This document shows, in pieces, positions 16,790 through 25,628 of a DNA stretch of 33,544 nt; the stretch's first letter is position 1; each line of letters opens with the position of its first letter. The notes under the pieces are model-generated. The model searched no databases. It was not told the DNA's origin and saw nothing but the letters and a program-made list of their open reading frames with translations. Made by a program: the position numbers and the translations under genes. The stretch is from UBA3537 sp038106885 (GTDB lineage: Bacteria > Bacteroidota > Bacteroidia > Flavobacteriales > Flavobacteriaceae): the NCBI GenBank assembly GCA_038106885.1, contig JAYNFX010000012.1, forward strand, positions 1 through 33,544, written 5' to 3'.

Positions 16790-18301
16790 ATGCCAATACC
16801 ATTAGTTAACTCTGTTGCATCATGGTTTTTAAAAAAACGTATTCATCAAATTGAATTGTTTTTGAAATACCCTAATGAGGTTCAAAATGAACTTCTTCTA
16901 AACCTTTTGAATGAGGCTAAAAACACAGAAATTGGCATTAAGTATAATTTTAGTTCAATAAAATCATATTCTGAATTTGCAGCTAGAATTCCAATATCAA
17001 GTTACGAATCTTATCATAAATTGATTGAGCGTTCAAGGAAGGGGGAACAAAATATTTTCTGGCCTAAACCAATTAAATGGTTTGCAAAATCTAGCGGTAC
17101 AACTAATGCAAAAAGTAAATTTATTCCAGTAAGTAATGCATCGCTTGAAGATTGTCATTATGCTGCTAGTAAGGATTTACTTTGTATATACTTAAATAAT
17201 AACCCTGAATCTGAGTTATTTAACGGTAAAAATTTAAGGCTTGGGGGGAGTAAAGAACTTTATGAGAAAAATGGAACTTTTTTTGGGGATTTGTCGGCAA
17301 TTCTCATTGACAATATGCCCTTTTGGGCAGAATTCAGCAGCACCCCAAATAATAAAATTTCTTTGATGAGTGATTGGGAGTCAAAAGTTAATGCTATAAT
17401 TGAAGAAACAAAAAGCGAAAATGTAACAAGTTTGGCTGGAGTACCTTCGTGGATGCTTGTTCTTCTTAATCAAGTTCTAAATAAAACTGACAAAAAAAAC
17501 ATAATCGAAGTATGGCCTAATTTAGAGGTTTATTTTCATGGAGGAGTAAACTTTATGCCATATATAGGAGAGTATAAAAAGTTATTACCAAAAAAGGGGT
17601 TCAAATATTATGAAATATATAATGCCTCTGAAGGATTCTTTGCGATTCAGGATAAAAATTATTCCGAAGAATTAATGCTAATGCTAGACTATGGAATATT
17701 TTATGAATTTATCCCTATGAAAAATTATGGCACAAAAAATCAAAAAATAATTCCACTAAATGAAGTTAGTAAAAATGAAAATTATGCCATTGTAATTACC
17801 ACGAATGCAGGGCTATGGAGATATGTAATTGGAGATACGATAAGATTCACCAGTGTAAATCCTTACAAAATAAAAATAACTGGAAGAACAAAACATTTTA
17901 TTAATGTCTTTGGTGAGGAACTTATAATTGAAAATTGTGATAGAGCAATTAAAATAGTATCAAAAAAATTAGGTTGTGAAATTCGAGACTACACAGTTGC
18001 TCCTGTTTTTATGAAAGGGAAGGCTAAGGGAAAACATGAGTGGCTAATAGAATTTAAATCCAGCGCAATAAACTTATCTTATTTTTCTGAACTTTTGGAT
18101 AATGCTTTAAAATCATTAAACTCTGATTATGAAGCCAAACGTTACAACAACACAACTTTAGAGATGCCGAAAATAATATTGGCAAGAAATGGTTTGTTTA
18201 ATGATTGGTTAAAAAACAAAGGCAAATTAGGGGGGCAACATAAAATCCCTAGGCTTTCAAATTCAAGGAATTTTATTGAATCATTATTAAAGCTCCAATA
18301 A
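16790..18301 (+). CDS. GH3-family acyl-adenylating enzyme
   Basis: A 503-residue member of the GH3 family, which belongs to the adenylate-forming (ANL) superfamily. ATP-binding motifs are present: SSGTTNAKSKFIPVS (101-115), YNASEGFF (277-284), and RYVIGDTIRF with D349, followed by the hinge-region GRTKHFINVFGEEL. In plants GH3 enzymes join amino acids to acyl hormones such as auxin or jasmonate; bacterial members are mostly uncharacterised and the name 'auxin-responsive' comes only from plants. The expected reaction is acyl-AMP formation followed by transfer to an amine or thiol. Substrates cannot be read from the sequence. It is flanked by divergent DUF2797 and convergent clpX (six bases apart), so it is probably its own transcription unit. 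Confidence 0.9.
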   Translation: MPIPLVNSVASWFLKKRIHQIELFLKYPNEVQNELLLNLLNEAKNTEIGIKYNFSSIKSYSEFAARIPISSYESYHKLIERSRKGEQNIFWPKPIKWFAKSSGTTNAKSKFIPVSNASLEDCHYAASKDLLCIYLNNNPESELFNGKNLRLGGSKELYEKNGTFFGDLSAILIDNMPFWAEFSSTPNNKISLMSDWESKVNAIIEETKSENVTSLAGVPSWMLVLLNQVLNKTDKKNIIEVWPNLEVYFHGGVNFMPYIGEYKKLLPKKGFKYYEIYNASEGFFAIQDKNYSEELMLMLDYGIFYEFIPMKNYGTKNQKIIPLNEVSKNENYAIVITTNAGLWRYVIGDTIRFTSVNPYKIKITGRTKHFINVFGEELIIENCDRAIKIVSKKLGCEIRDYTVAPVFMKGKAKGKHEWLIEFKSSAINLSYFSELLDNALKSLNSDYEAKRYNNTTLEMPKIILARNGLFNDWLKNKGKLGGQHKIPRLSNSRNFIESLLKLQ

Positions 18302-18307
18302 TAAATT

Positions 18308-19537
18308 TTATGAAACTGCTTTAAGCTTTTTCAAACTAGATCTATTTAAATGCTTTTTAGCGTAAGACTTGTCAACAATTAATGACTCTTGTTTACTGCC
18401 AGGTAAAGAAAACATAGCATCAGTCAGTATCTCTTCACAAAGCGAGCGTAGACCCCTAGCGCCTAATTTGTATTCAACAGCTTTTTGAACAATAAAATCA
18501 AGAGCCTCTTCTTTAAATTCAAGGGAAATATTATCCATTTCAAAGAGTTTTTTATATTGTTTAATTAAAGCATTTTTTGGTTCAGTTAGTATTGCTCGAA
18601 GAGTTCCTTTGTCTAAAGGATTCATGTGAGTTAAAACAGGAAGTCTACCTATAATTTCTGGAATTAAACCAAAATCTTTTAAATCCTTTGGAATAATATA
18701 TTGAAGAAGATTTTCACTATCTATATCGCCTCCCTCCTGGGTAGATTTATATCCAATTGCAGCCATATTTAAACGCTTGGAAATATGTCGTTTTACTCCA
18801 TCAAATGCTCCTCCCGCTATAAATAAAATATTATCTGTATTTATTTCAACAAACTTTTGGTCAGGATGCTTTCTTCCTCCTTTAGGGGGTACATTTACAA
18901 CAGTACCTTCAAGAAGTTTTAAAAGAGCTTGTTGAACTCCTTCGCCTGAAACATCTCTAGTTATTGAAGGATTATCACTTTTTCTAGCAATCTTATCAAT
19001 TTCATCAATAAAAACAATTCCGCGTTCAGCTTTATCTTTATCATAATCAGCTGCTTGCAACAAACGAGTTAACATGCTTTCTACATCTTCACCAACATAT
19101 CCAGCTTCAGTCATTACAGTAGCGTCTACAATTGCTAAAGGAACATTTAACATCTTTGCGATAGTTTTGGCCATTAATGTCTTCCCAGTCCCAGTTTCTC
19201 CAACCATTATAATATTACTCTTCTGAATCTCAATGTCATCATTTTCTTCAGACTGTAATAATCTTTTGTAATGGTTGTAAACAGCAACAGCCATGACTTT
19301 TTTGGTTTGTTCTTGTCCAATAACAAAGCTGTCTAAAAATTCTTTGATTTCCTTTGGCTTTTTTAATATTAATTCTGAAGAATCCTCTATATTTTGATGT
19401 TTAGATTCTTCTACTACAATACCATGAGCTTGATCTATACATTGATCACAAATATGAGCATCAAGGCCAGCGATTAATAAATTGGTATCAGCTTTTTGTT
19501 TACCGCAAAATGAACACTTCAAAATTTCCTTAGTCAT
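18308..19537 (-). CDS. clpX: ATP-dependent Clp protease ATP-binding subunit ClpX
   Basis: A 409-residue AAA+ unfoldase that feeds substrates to ClpP. The N-terminal zinc-binding domain has C8, C11, C30 and C33. Walker A is GETGTGKT (113-120); Walker B is GIVFIDEIDKI, with the pore-loop motif GYVGEDV and the RKHPDQKFVEINT (RKH) loop. The ClpP-docking loop reads AAIGYKSTQ, so IGY replaces the IGF of E. coli ClpX. The sensor-2 region LGARGLRSLCEEIL is intact. The start is taken as the ATG at 19537; the preceding TTG would add one residue. It is the last gene of tig-clpP-clpX, 25 bases after clpP. Confidence 0.98.
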   Translation of the reverse strand: MTKEILKCSFCGKQKADTNLLIAGLDAHICDQCIDQAHGIVVEESKHQNIEDSSELILKKPKEIKEFLDSFVIGQEQTKKVMAVAVYNHYKRLLQSEENDDIEIQKSNIIMVGETGTGKTLMAKTIAKMLNVPLAIVDATVMTEAGYVGEDVESMLTRLLQAADYDKDKAERGIVFIDEIDKIARKSDNPSITRDVSGEGVQQALLKLLEGTVVNVPPKGGRKHPDQKFVEINTDNILFIAGGAFDGVKRHISKRLNMAAIGYKSTQEGGDIDSENLLQYIIPKDLKDFGLIPEIIGRLPVLTHMNPLDKGTLRAILTEPKNALIKQYKKLFEMDNISLEFKEEALDFIVQKAVEYKLGARGLRSLCEEILTDAMFSLPGSKQESLIVDKSYAKKHLNRSSLKKLKAVS

Positions 19538-19562
19538 CAAGAATGGTATTAGAAATTAATGA

Positions 19563-20240
19563 TCAGGATTTATTGGATAGAATTTCATCAATCATTCCAT
19601 ATTCTAAAGCCTTATCAGCCTTCATCCAATAATCTCTATCACTATCAGCATAAACTTTATCATAATCTTGGCCAGTATGATTTGAAATAATATTGTATAA
19701 TTCTTCTTTGAGAGTTAATATCTCTCTAGCAGTTATTTCAATATCACTTGCTTGCCCTTGAGCACCACCTAAAGGCTGATGTATCATTACTCTGGAATGA
19801 GTTAGACCACTTCTTTTCCCTTTTTCACCTGCACATAGCAATACAGCCCCCATTGAAGCTGCCATTCCAGTACATATTGTAGCAACATCAGGTTTAATCA
19901 ATTGCATAGTATCATAAATCCCCAACCCGGCATAAACACTTCCTCCAGGCGAATTAATGTAAATCTGAATATCTTTTGAGGAGTCAGTACTTTCCAAAAA
20001 AAGTAATTGAGCTTGAATAATATTAGCAACTTGGTCATTAATAGCTGTACCAAGAAAAATAATACGATCCATCATTAAACGTGAAAAGACATCAAAAATC
20101 GCAATATTCATCTGTCGCTCTTCGATAATGTTTGGAGTCAACCCCATAGGAGTCATACTGCTAACAATTTTATCATAATAAGTACTACTAATCCCATGCT
20201 CTTTGGTTGCAAATTTTTTAAATTCTTTTCCGTAATCCAT
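19563..20240 (-). CDS. clpP: ATP-dependent Clp protease proteolytic subunit ClpP
   Basis: A 225-residue serine peptidase that forms the double-heptamer chamber used by ClpX. Catalytic triad: S129 in GMAASMGAV, H154 in MIHQP and D203 in DRDYWM; the 25- and 49-residue spacings match E. coli. The substrate-binding INSPGGSV strand is present. The ATG at 20240 (MDYGKEFKKF) is preferred over a TTG four codons upstream. About 25 N-terminal residues before the conserved core (TPMGLTPNIIEERQ) probably act as a short propeptide. It lies 90 bases downstream of tig on the same strand. Confidence 0.98.
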   Translation of the reverse strand: MDYGKEFKKFATKEHGISSTYYDKIVSSMTPMGLTPNIIEERQMNIAIFDVFSRLMMDRIIFLGTAINDQVANIIQAQLLFLESTDSSKDIQIYINSPGGSVYAGLGIYDTMQLIKPDVATICTGMAASMGAVLLCAGEKGKRSGLTHSRVMIHQPLGGAQGQASDIEITAREILTLKEELYNIISNHTGQDYDKVYADSDRDYWMKADKALEYGMIDEILSNKS

Positions 20241-20330
20241 AATTTTATCCAATTTAATACGTAAATATAATATTATTTTTAAACCAATGTTTTGCTTTCC
20301 AAAACAAAAAAGAAGTGAAAAACAAATGAA

Positions 20331-21656
20331 TTATTTGCCATAAACTTCTTTTACAAATGCATCATAATTCAATTTTTTAACCTTAAGCTTGACATTTTCT
20401 TTATAGAAAGTCAATAATTTTTGGCTTGTCAATTGTTCAGACATCCGTTTCACTTCATCCTTATTTGAAAGTACTCTTGCTACAATATCATCAACTTCTT
20501 TTTCAGATGGATTTAACTGCCCAAATTGGGCCATTTGAGTTTTGATCATTTCTGCAGCAAATAATTTTAATTCATCAAAATTTACTTGAAGATTATTATC
20601 TACTATTAATTTACTTTCAATTAGTTGATATCTCATGCTTTTTTCAGACTTTTCATACTCTTCAATAGCTTGTTGGTCAGTCAAAGGTTCTTCCCCAACA
20701 GTTTTAAGCCATTTTATTAGAAACTTGGAAGGTAGTTTAAATTTTGTATTGTCAACTAAATATGCTGTAACATCATTTAGTAGCTTTTGATCTGATTGCT
20801 GAATGAATTGCTTCTCCGCATCAGATTTTAGTTTTTCCTTTAATTCAGTAACTGTCTTTATCACATCTTTGCCAAATAACTTATCAAACAACTCTTTATC
20901 TAAATCTGCAGGCTCTCTTGAATTTATTTCTTTGATAGTGAAAACAACTTCAATATTAAGATTGTCTGAAACTTCATTATCTAACTTCAAATATGTTACA
21001 AGATCATTCTTTTCACTAAAAAGACCTTTAGTTTTTAAACTAATTATATCTCCTGATTTAGCACCAATAAATTTCTTTAAATTTGATTTACCCTTTAATT
21101 TGTCTAGTGAAAATGTAGCTGTCGAATCAATTCCCTCACTGTCATTAAAAAATTGTCCTGTTATTTCGTCGTTTTCTTCAGCTTTATCTTTAGAAATAAG
21201 TTTACCATATTGCTTTTGGATATTAATTATTTGGTTACTTATTAACTTGTCATCGGCAGTAATATTATAATGTGTTATTGCTTTTCGCCCTTTAAGTTTA
21301 ATTTCAAATTTTGGACTTAACCCAATTTCAAAAGAAAAAGCAAAATTATCATCATCCCAATCAATATCGCCTTGTTCAACAGGTAGAGGATTTCCTAGCA
21401 CATCCAACTTTTCATCTTTTAAGTAATTACTCAAAGATTCCTGTAAAATTTTGTTTATTTCTTCAGCAGTAACAGCCTTATTATATTTTTTCTTTACTAA
21501 ACCCATTGGAACTTGACCTTTTCTAAAGCCAGGAATATTTGCTGTTTTCCTGTAGTCAGTTAATATCTTATCAACTTTTTTGGCATAATCGTTTTTTTCG
21601 ATATTAATTGTAACTAATGCATTTAAGCTGTCTTTATTTTCTATACTGATATTCAT
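20331..21656 (-). CDS. tig: Trigger factor, ribosome-associated chaperone
   Basis: A 441-residue trigger factor. The ribosome-docking signature GFRKGQVP is at 43-50. The central part holds a degenerate FKBP-like peptidyl-prolyl isomerase region (about 150-240). It carries a long, charged segment (SLDKLKGKSNLKKFIGAKSGD), and the canonical FKBP catalytic residues are not evident, as is common in Bacteroidota. The C-terminal helical arms follow (about 255-441). It is first in the tig-clpP-clpX operon, linking co-translational folding to proteolysis, and has its own consensus promoter 25-55 bases upstream. Confidence 0.96.
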   Translation of the reverse strand: MNISIENKDSLNALVTINIEKNDYAKKVDKILTDYRKTANIPGFRKGQVPMGLVKKKYNKAVTAEEINKILQESLSNYLKDEKLDVLGNPLPVEQGDIDWDDDNFAFSFEIGLSPKFEIKLKGRKAITHYNITADDKLISNQIINIQKQYGKLISKDKAEENDEITGQFFNDSEGIDSTATFSLDKLKGKSNLKKFIGAKSGDIISLKTKGLFSEKNDLVTYLKLDNEVSDNLNIEVVFTIKEINSREPADLDKELFDKLFGKDVIKTVTELKEKLKSDAEKQFIQQSDQKLLNDVTAYLVDNTKFKLPSKFLIKWLKTVGEEPLTDQQAIEEYEKSEKSMRYQLIESKLIVDNNLQVNFDELKLFAAEMIKTQMAQFGQLNPSEKEVDDIVARVLSNKDEVKRMSEQLTSQKLLTFYKENVKLKVKKLNYDAFVKEVYGK

Positions 21657-21680
21657 TGAATTGAATTAAAAATTGGGTGG

Positions 21681-21711
21681 CAAAAATACAATAATTTTAA
21701 TGGAGTACAAA
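21681..21711 (-). promoter_or_regulatory. Promoter of the tig-clpP-clpX operon
   Basis: On the minus strand, TTTG (21711-21708), a 19-base spacer and TATTTTTG (21688-21681) match the Bacteroidota housekeeping promoter at every defined position. Transcription would begin near 21674, leaving a leader of about 18 bases before the tig ATG at 21656. No inverted repeat of the CIRCE heat-shock type was seen. Confidence 0.7.
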
Positions 21712-21730
21712 CATTTGAGATTATTGACAA

Positions 21731-22495
21731 TCAGCTTAGAAAGTTTAGTATTTCACTAAAAAAAGCGTTGGGATTTTCAGCATGTAACCAATGGCCTGAA
21801 TTTGGAATAGTTTTCATTGAAAAATTATTAAATTGATTTGCTATATGAGTGATATCATCCTCTAAAATATATTCAGATTTATCTCCTCTTAGAAATAAAG
21901 TTTCTGTATTAATTGTTAAGTGTGATGGCAGTGATTCTCCAACTTCATGTACGTTTTCAAATAAAATTTTTAAATTCATCCTAAGACCCAAAATACCTGG
22001 GGAAACCCAATATAAATTTTTTAATAAAAATTGACGGACGCCAAAATCATCCACATATTTTGAAAGCTCAGTATCTGCTTTTTTTCTGCTATCAATAATA
22101 GAAAAATCTAAATTTGATAACCCTTCTAAAATCTGATGGTGGTGAATAGGGTAAAAGCGAGGAGCTATATCTGCTACTATTAATTTCGCTACCATACTTG
22201 GGTTAATTGCAGTAAATAACATAGCAGTTTTTCCTCCCATTGAATGTCCTAGTAAAATAATTTTTTTTAATCCATGGCGCTCACAATAAAGTTTAAGATC
22301 GTTAGCCATTGACTCATAACTAAAAGTTTGATCATGAAAACTCCTTCCATGATTTCTTTGATCTATTAAATGTAATTGGTAGCCTAATTTAGATAGCTTT
22401 AAGGCCATTGATTTCCAATTATCACCCATACCCAAAAAACCGTGTAATATCAAAAAAGGAACCCCATCCCCTAATATTTTTGAATGTAAAATCAT
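21731..22495 (-). CDS. Alpha/beta hydrolase (YbfF-like esterase)
   Basis: A 254-residue cytoplasmic alpha/beta hydrolase. The N-terminal HGFLGMGDNWK carries the oxyanion hole; the nucleophile is S85 in GHSMGG, with D205 (FLRGDKSEY) and H235 (NSGHWLHAE) as the other triad members. The DQRNHGRS motif is typical of YbfF-type esterases, whose substrates are short-chain acyl esters or thioesters. Its ATG (22495-22493) overlaps the pdxJ stop TGA (22494-22492), so translation of the two genes is probably coupled. That fixes the start, but gives no evidence of a vitamin B6 role. Confidence 0.92.
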   Translation of the reverse strand: MILHSKILGDGVPFLILHGFLGMGDNWKSMALKLSKLGYQLHLIDQRNHGRSFHDQTFSYESMANDLKLYCERHGLKKIILLGHSMGGKTAMLFTAINPSMVAKLIVADIAPRFYPIHHHQILEGLSNLDFSIIDSRKKADTELSKYVDDFGVRQFLLKNLYWVSPGILGLRMNLKILFENVHEVGESLPSHLTINTETLFLRGDKSEYILEDDITHIANQFNNFSMKTIPNSGHWLHAENPNAFFSEILNFLS

Positions 22496-23208
22496 GACTT
22501 TAGTCTGTGCAAATACATTTTTATTACATTTTCTATTCCAAAATATAAACTTTCACAAATTAGAGCATGACCAATTGATACTTCCATCAAAAAAGGAATA
22601 TTTTTTTTAAAAAATTGAATGTTGTCCAATGATAAATCATGCCCAGCATTCAAACCAAGACCACAGTTGTTTGCCAACTCAGCAGTAGAAATATATGGTT
22701 TGATTCCATCATAATTTTTTTTGCTAAACTCATTGGCATAAAATTCAGTGTATAGCTCAATCCTATCAACACCTGTTTTTACAGCGGATTCAACTTGACT
22801 CTCATCAGGATCTAAAAAAATAGAAGTCCTTATGTTATTTCTTTTAAATTCGGATACAACTTCCTTTAAGAATGCTCCATGTTTTTTGCAATCCCATCCT
22901 GAATTACTAGTTATTGCATTTTCGGCATCAGGAACAAGTGTAACTTGAGTTGGTTTTATTTCTAGAACAAGATCAATAAATTTTGGTATTGGATTGCCTT
23001 CAATATTATACTCTGTATAAACCTCAGGTTTCAAATCCAAAGCATCTTGATAGCGAATATGCCGCTGATCTGGTCTTGGATGAATTGTAACTCCTTGAGC
23101 TCCATATTCTTGTATGTCTTTAGCAAAATTAACTACATTGGGAATGTTACCTCCTCTTGCATTTCTCAAAGTAGCTACTTTATTAATGTTAACACTTAGC
23201 TTAGTCAT
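22492..23208 (-). CDS. pdxJ: Pyridoxine 5'-phosphate synthase
   Basis: A 238-residue PdxJ, which condenses 1-deoxy-D-xylulose 5-phosphate with 3-amino-2-oxopropyl phosphate to give pyridoxine 5'-phosphate. It is a TIM barrel with NINKVATLRNARGG at the start (phosphate and substrate loop), the active-site HPRPDQRHI (H43, R45, R49, H50), LVPDAENAITSNSGWD, GLNAGHDLS and the C-terminal SIGHALI phosphate-binding motif. I use the ATG at 23208; an upstream TTG (23229) would add seven residues that do not resemble the family. A TATTTTTG element at 23234-23227 (minus) may be its -7 box, but no -33 element is apparent. Confidence 0.97.
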   Translation of the reverse strand: MTKLSVNINKVATLRNARGGNIPNVVNFAKDIQEYGAQGVTIHPRPDQRHIRYQDALDLKPEVYTEYNIEGNPIPKFIDLVLEIKPTQVTLVPDAENAITSNSGWDCKKHGAFLKEVVSEFKRNNIRTSIFLDPDESQVESAVKTGVDRIELYTEFYANEFSKKNYDGIKPYISTAELANNCGLGLNAGHDLSLDNIQFFKKNIPFLMEVSIGHALICESLYFGIENVIKMYLHRLKS

Positions 23209-23297
23209 AAGATTAATTTTATAACACAAAAATACAAAGTAGATAGCTTATTATATCTTATTTTTGATTATTTTGCATAATAATATAGCCTTCAATA

Positions 23298-23954
23298 ATG
23301 CCTTTAAATCAATACATTATTAATGACTTAAATCCTTTCGAGGTTGATGTAACTATTTCTGAGTTGCAAGAAGTTTTTAATCAATTGACTTACTCACATG
23401 TTCCAATACAAAAAGATGGTGTGTTTTTAGGGTGCTTGTCAGAAACTGATATATATTGTTTCGATTCTGATCTAAAAATAAATGATATACTTTATGCAAT
23501 TGAGGGGTTTTTTGTAAAAAGTAACTCAACGTGGTTAAATGTTCTTGGAGAGTTTGCATCAAATGATTGTAATATAATGCCTGTTTTAGACGAAAAAAAT
23601 AATTATCTAGGGTATTATCAACTTGTTGATGTTATATCACTTTTTAATAAAACTCCATTTTTTTCTGAACCAGGGGGCACTATTATCATTGAAAAGGCTT
23701 ATAATGACTATTCTCTAAGTGAAATAAGTCAAATTATCGAATCAAATAATATTAAATTATTGGGGCTTTTTATATCATCTCAAAACAATGGTATGACACA
23801 AATCACTATAAAAATTGAAAATTCAGGCTTAAGCGCTGTTTTTGAAGCTCTAAGACGTTATGGATATAATATTGTTTCTGGCCATGAAGATGATGAATTT
23901 CTAAAGACACTTAAAGAACGTTCAAATTATCTCGACCGCTATTTAAATTTGTAA
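23298..23954 (+). CDS. CBS-pair protein with ACT-like C-terminal domain
   Basis: A 218-residue soluble protein. Residues 1-118 form a divergent CBS pair: the first repeat includes SHVPIQKDGVFLGCLSETDI, the second NIMPVLDEKNNYLGYYQLVDVI. Residues 128-195 read like an ACT or ACT-like regulatory domain (GGTIIIEKAYNDYSLSEISQIIESNNIKLLGL split over two strands and a helix). Both modules usually bind small molecules such as adenosyl nucleotides and amino acids, but no enzyme domain is present. The stop is ten bases before nadK, so the two are almost certainly co-transcribed, which suggests a link to NAD kinase. That link is inferred. A TATTTTTG element at 23259-23266 may be the -7 box. Confidence 0.85.
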   Translation: MPLNQYIINDLNPFEVDVTISELQEVFNQLTYSHVPIQKDGVFLGCLSETDIYCFDSDLKINDILYAIEGFFVKSNSTWLNVLGEFASNDCNIMPVLDEKNNYLGYYQLVDVISLFNKTPFFSEPGGTIIIEKAYNDYSLSEISQIIESNNIKLLGLFISSQNNGMTQITIKIENSGLSAVFEALRRYGYNIVSGHEDDEFLKTLKERSNYLDRYLNL

Positions 23955-23964
23955 TTAAAATACT

Positions 23965-24846
23965 ATGAAAATTGCAATTTATGCACTTAAGTACAACGAA
24001 AAGGTAAAATCTGCGCTTGTTACCCTGACCAATTTCCTAATAAATAACAAAGCGGATATTTACGTTGATTATAGTTTACACAAAAAAATAATTGATTTAA
24101 AAGAATTTGAATCAATTAGGGAGAAATTATTTTCCTATGATAAACTAAATAAAACATTTGATTTTTTAATAAGCATGGGGGGGGACGGTACAATTCTTAG
24201 AGCCATAACTCAAGTTAAAGATCTCGAAATACCAATTGTTGGAATAAATACTGGTAATCTTGGGTTTTTATCTACCATAACAATAGACAATATTGAAAAC
24301 GCGCTTAAAAAAATATTTAATGGTAAATACAAGATTTCAAATAGATGTCTCTTATCAATAGAAACTGATTCCAAAAGTGTCACGTTTGATTTAAATTTTG
24401 CCCTAAACGAAATTGCTGTTGGAAGAAAAAATACAACATCTATGATTAGCATTAAAACATGGCTAGACGATGAATATTTGACTTCCTATTGGGCTGACGG
24501 ATTAATAATCTCAACCCCTACTGGCTCAACTGGATATTCTCTAAGCTGTGGTGGCCCTGTAATCATGCCTGAATCAGAGAGTTTAGTTTTAACTCCAATT
24601 GCACCACATAATTTAAGCGCCAGACCATTAGTAATCCCTGCAAAGCACAAAATTTCTTTAAAAATTAGCGGTAGAGAAAATGAGTTTTTAGTATCATTAG
24701 ATTCAAGAATAAATTCATTAAAAAACTCTACAACAATTACTATCAAAAAAACACCTTACAGCATCAAAATGATCGAGCTTGATGGTGGGTCTTTCATTGA
24801 AACATTACGTAAAAAATTACTTTGGGGAGTTGACCAAAGAAATTAA
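23965..24846 (+). CDS. nadK: NAD kinase
   Basis: A 293-residue NAD(+) kinase making NADP(+). The family signature GGDGTIL starts at residue 72 and is followed by NTGNLGFL (95-102), the N148-E149 pair in ALNEIAVGR, and DGLIISTPTGSTGYSLSCGGP, which forms the NAD-binding loop. Length is normal and the enzyme is cytoplasmic. It follows the CBS/ACT protein by ten bases and is separated by 94 bases, containing a promoter, from the envelope genes downstream. Confidence 0.97.
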   Translation: MKIAIYALKYNEKVKSALVTLTNFLINNKADIYVDYSLHKKIIDLKEFESIREKLFSYDKLNKTFDFLISMGGDGTILRAITQVKDLEIPIVGINTGNLGFLSTITIDNIENALKKIFNGKYKISNRCLLSIETDSKSVTFDLNFALNEIAVGRKNTTSMISIKTWLDDEYLTSYWADGLIISTPTGSTGYSLSCGGPVIMPESESLVLTPIAPHNLSARPLVIPAKHKISLKISGRENEFLVSLDSRINSLKNSTTITIKKTPYSIKMIELDGGSFIETLRKKLLWGVDQRN

Positions 24847-24894
24847 ACAATAATTACAACTAATCTGTGTTTATTCTACAAAAGGGTTACTCAT

Positions 24895-24924
24895 TTTGGA
24901 GCGTTTTCAATTTTATTATATTTG
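24895..24924 (+). promoter_or_regulatory. Promoter of the DUF6089-uppS-bamA genes
   Basis: TTTG (24895-24898), an 18-base spacer and TATATTTG (24917-24924) fit the Bacteroidota consensus exactly. Transcription should begin near 24931, about ten bases before the ATG at 24941. The promoter lies over an upstream in-frame TTG (24896), which argues against that codon as the start. Confidence 0.7.
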
Positions 24925-24940
24925 CAGTCATTTACAAACC

Positions 24941-25627
24941 ATGAAGAGATTCTGTTTCTTAATTACCTTATTTGCAAATTTGAATTTATTAAATTCTCAA
25001 ATATATGAAGTAGGAATTTTTACTGGAGGTTCTAACTTTATTGGAGATGTTGGGTCAACAACCTTTGTTTCACCTGAAAAATTTACTTTTGGGGGTCTTT
25101 TACGTTGGAATAGAAGCCCGCGTCATTCTTACAGAATCAGCGTAATATACACATCAATTTATGGAAATGACAAGCTTTCAAATGACCCAAGAAGAAAACA
25201 AAGAGGTTATTATTTCAATTCAAAATCAGTTGAAGTTTCTGCAGGAATGGAATTTACCTTTTTAGAGTTTGATTTACACAGAAGAAGCTTTAATTTCACC
25301 CCATATATTTACACTGGTGTTAGCGCATTAAATCATCCTAATTTTTTCTTTGGTAACAATGAATTAAAAAATGAAAATACTAGATCTTATGCCTTTGGAA
25401 TCCCAATTTCATTAGGAGCAAAAATTACTCTAACTGAACATCTAATTCTTGGCACAGAAATTGGAGCTAGATATACTTTTTCAGACGAAATTGACGGTAG
25501 TGACCCTGATGCAAAAGAGCTTGATTATTTAAGATTTGGAAATATTAATAATAATGATTGGTATGTGTTTAGTGGATTTACACTAACTTACACTTTTGGA
25601 AGAAATCCATGTTTTTGCAGTTATTAA
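24941..25627 (+). CDS. DUF6089-type outer membrane protein
   Basis: A 228-residue secreted beta-barrel-like protein: signal peptide MKRFCFLITLFANLNLLNSQ, then short amphipathic strands (YEVGIFTGGSNFIGDVG, FGGLLRWNRSPRHSYRISV, VEVSAGMEFTFLEF, FTPYIYTGVS, SLGAKITLTEHLILGTEIGARYTF) and a C-terminus ending in FTLTYTFGRNPCFCSY. The pattern fits DUF6089 of Flavobacteriia, which sits ahead of uppS and bamA in related genomes as far as I recall. Its function is not known to me; location suggests outer-membrane assembly or structure. The stop is one base before the uppS ATG, so the genes are co-transcribed. Confidence 0.82.
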   Translation: MKRFCFLITLFANLNLLNSQIYEVGIFTGGSNFIGDVGSTTFVSPEKFTFGGLLRWNRSPRHSYRISVIYTSIYGNDKLSNDPRRKQRGYYFNSKSVEVSAGMEFTFLEFDLHRRSFNFTPYIYTGVSALNHPNFFFGNNELKNENTRSYAFGIPISLGAKITLTEHLILGTEIGARYTFSDEIDGSDPDAKELDYLRFGNINNNDWYVFSGFTLTYTFGRNPCFCSY

Positions 25628-25628
25628 A

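Noticed and set aside
20803..21270. 155-residue plus-strand open frame inside tig
   Set aside because: Antisense to a full, motif-bearing trigger factor; no family resemblance of its own.
24896..24940. N-terminal extension of the DUF6089 protein from TTG
   Set aside because: Covers a full-consensus promoter and precedes the signal peptide; the ATG at 24941 fits better.
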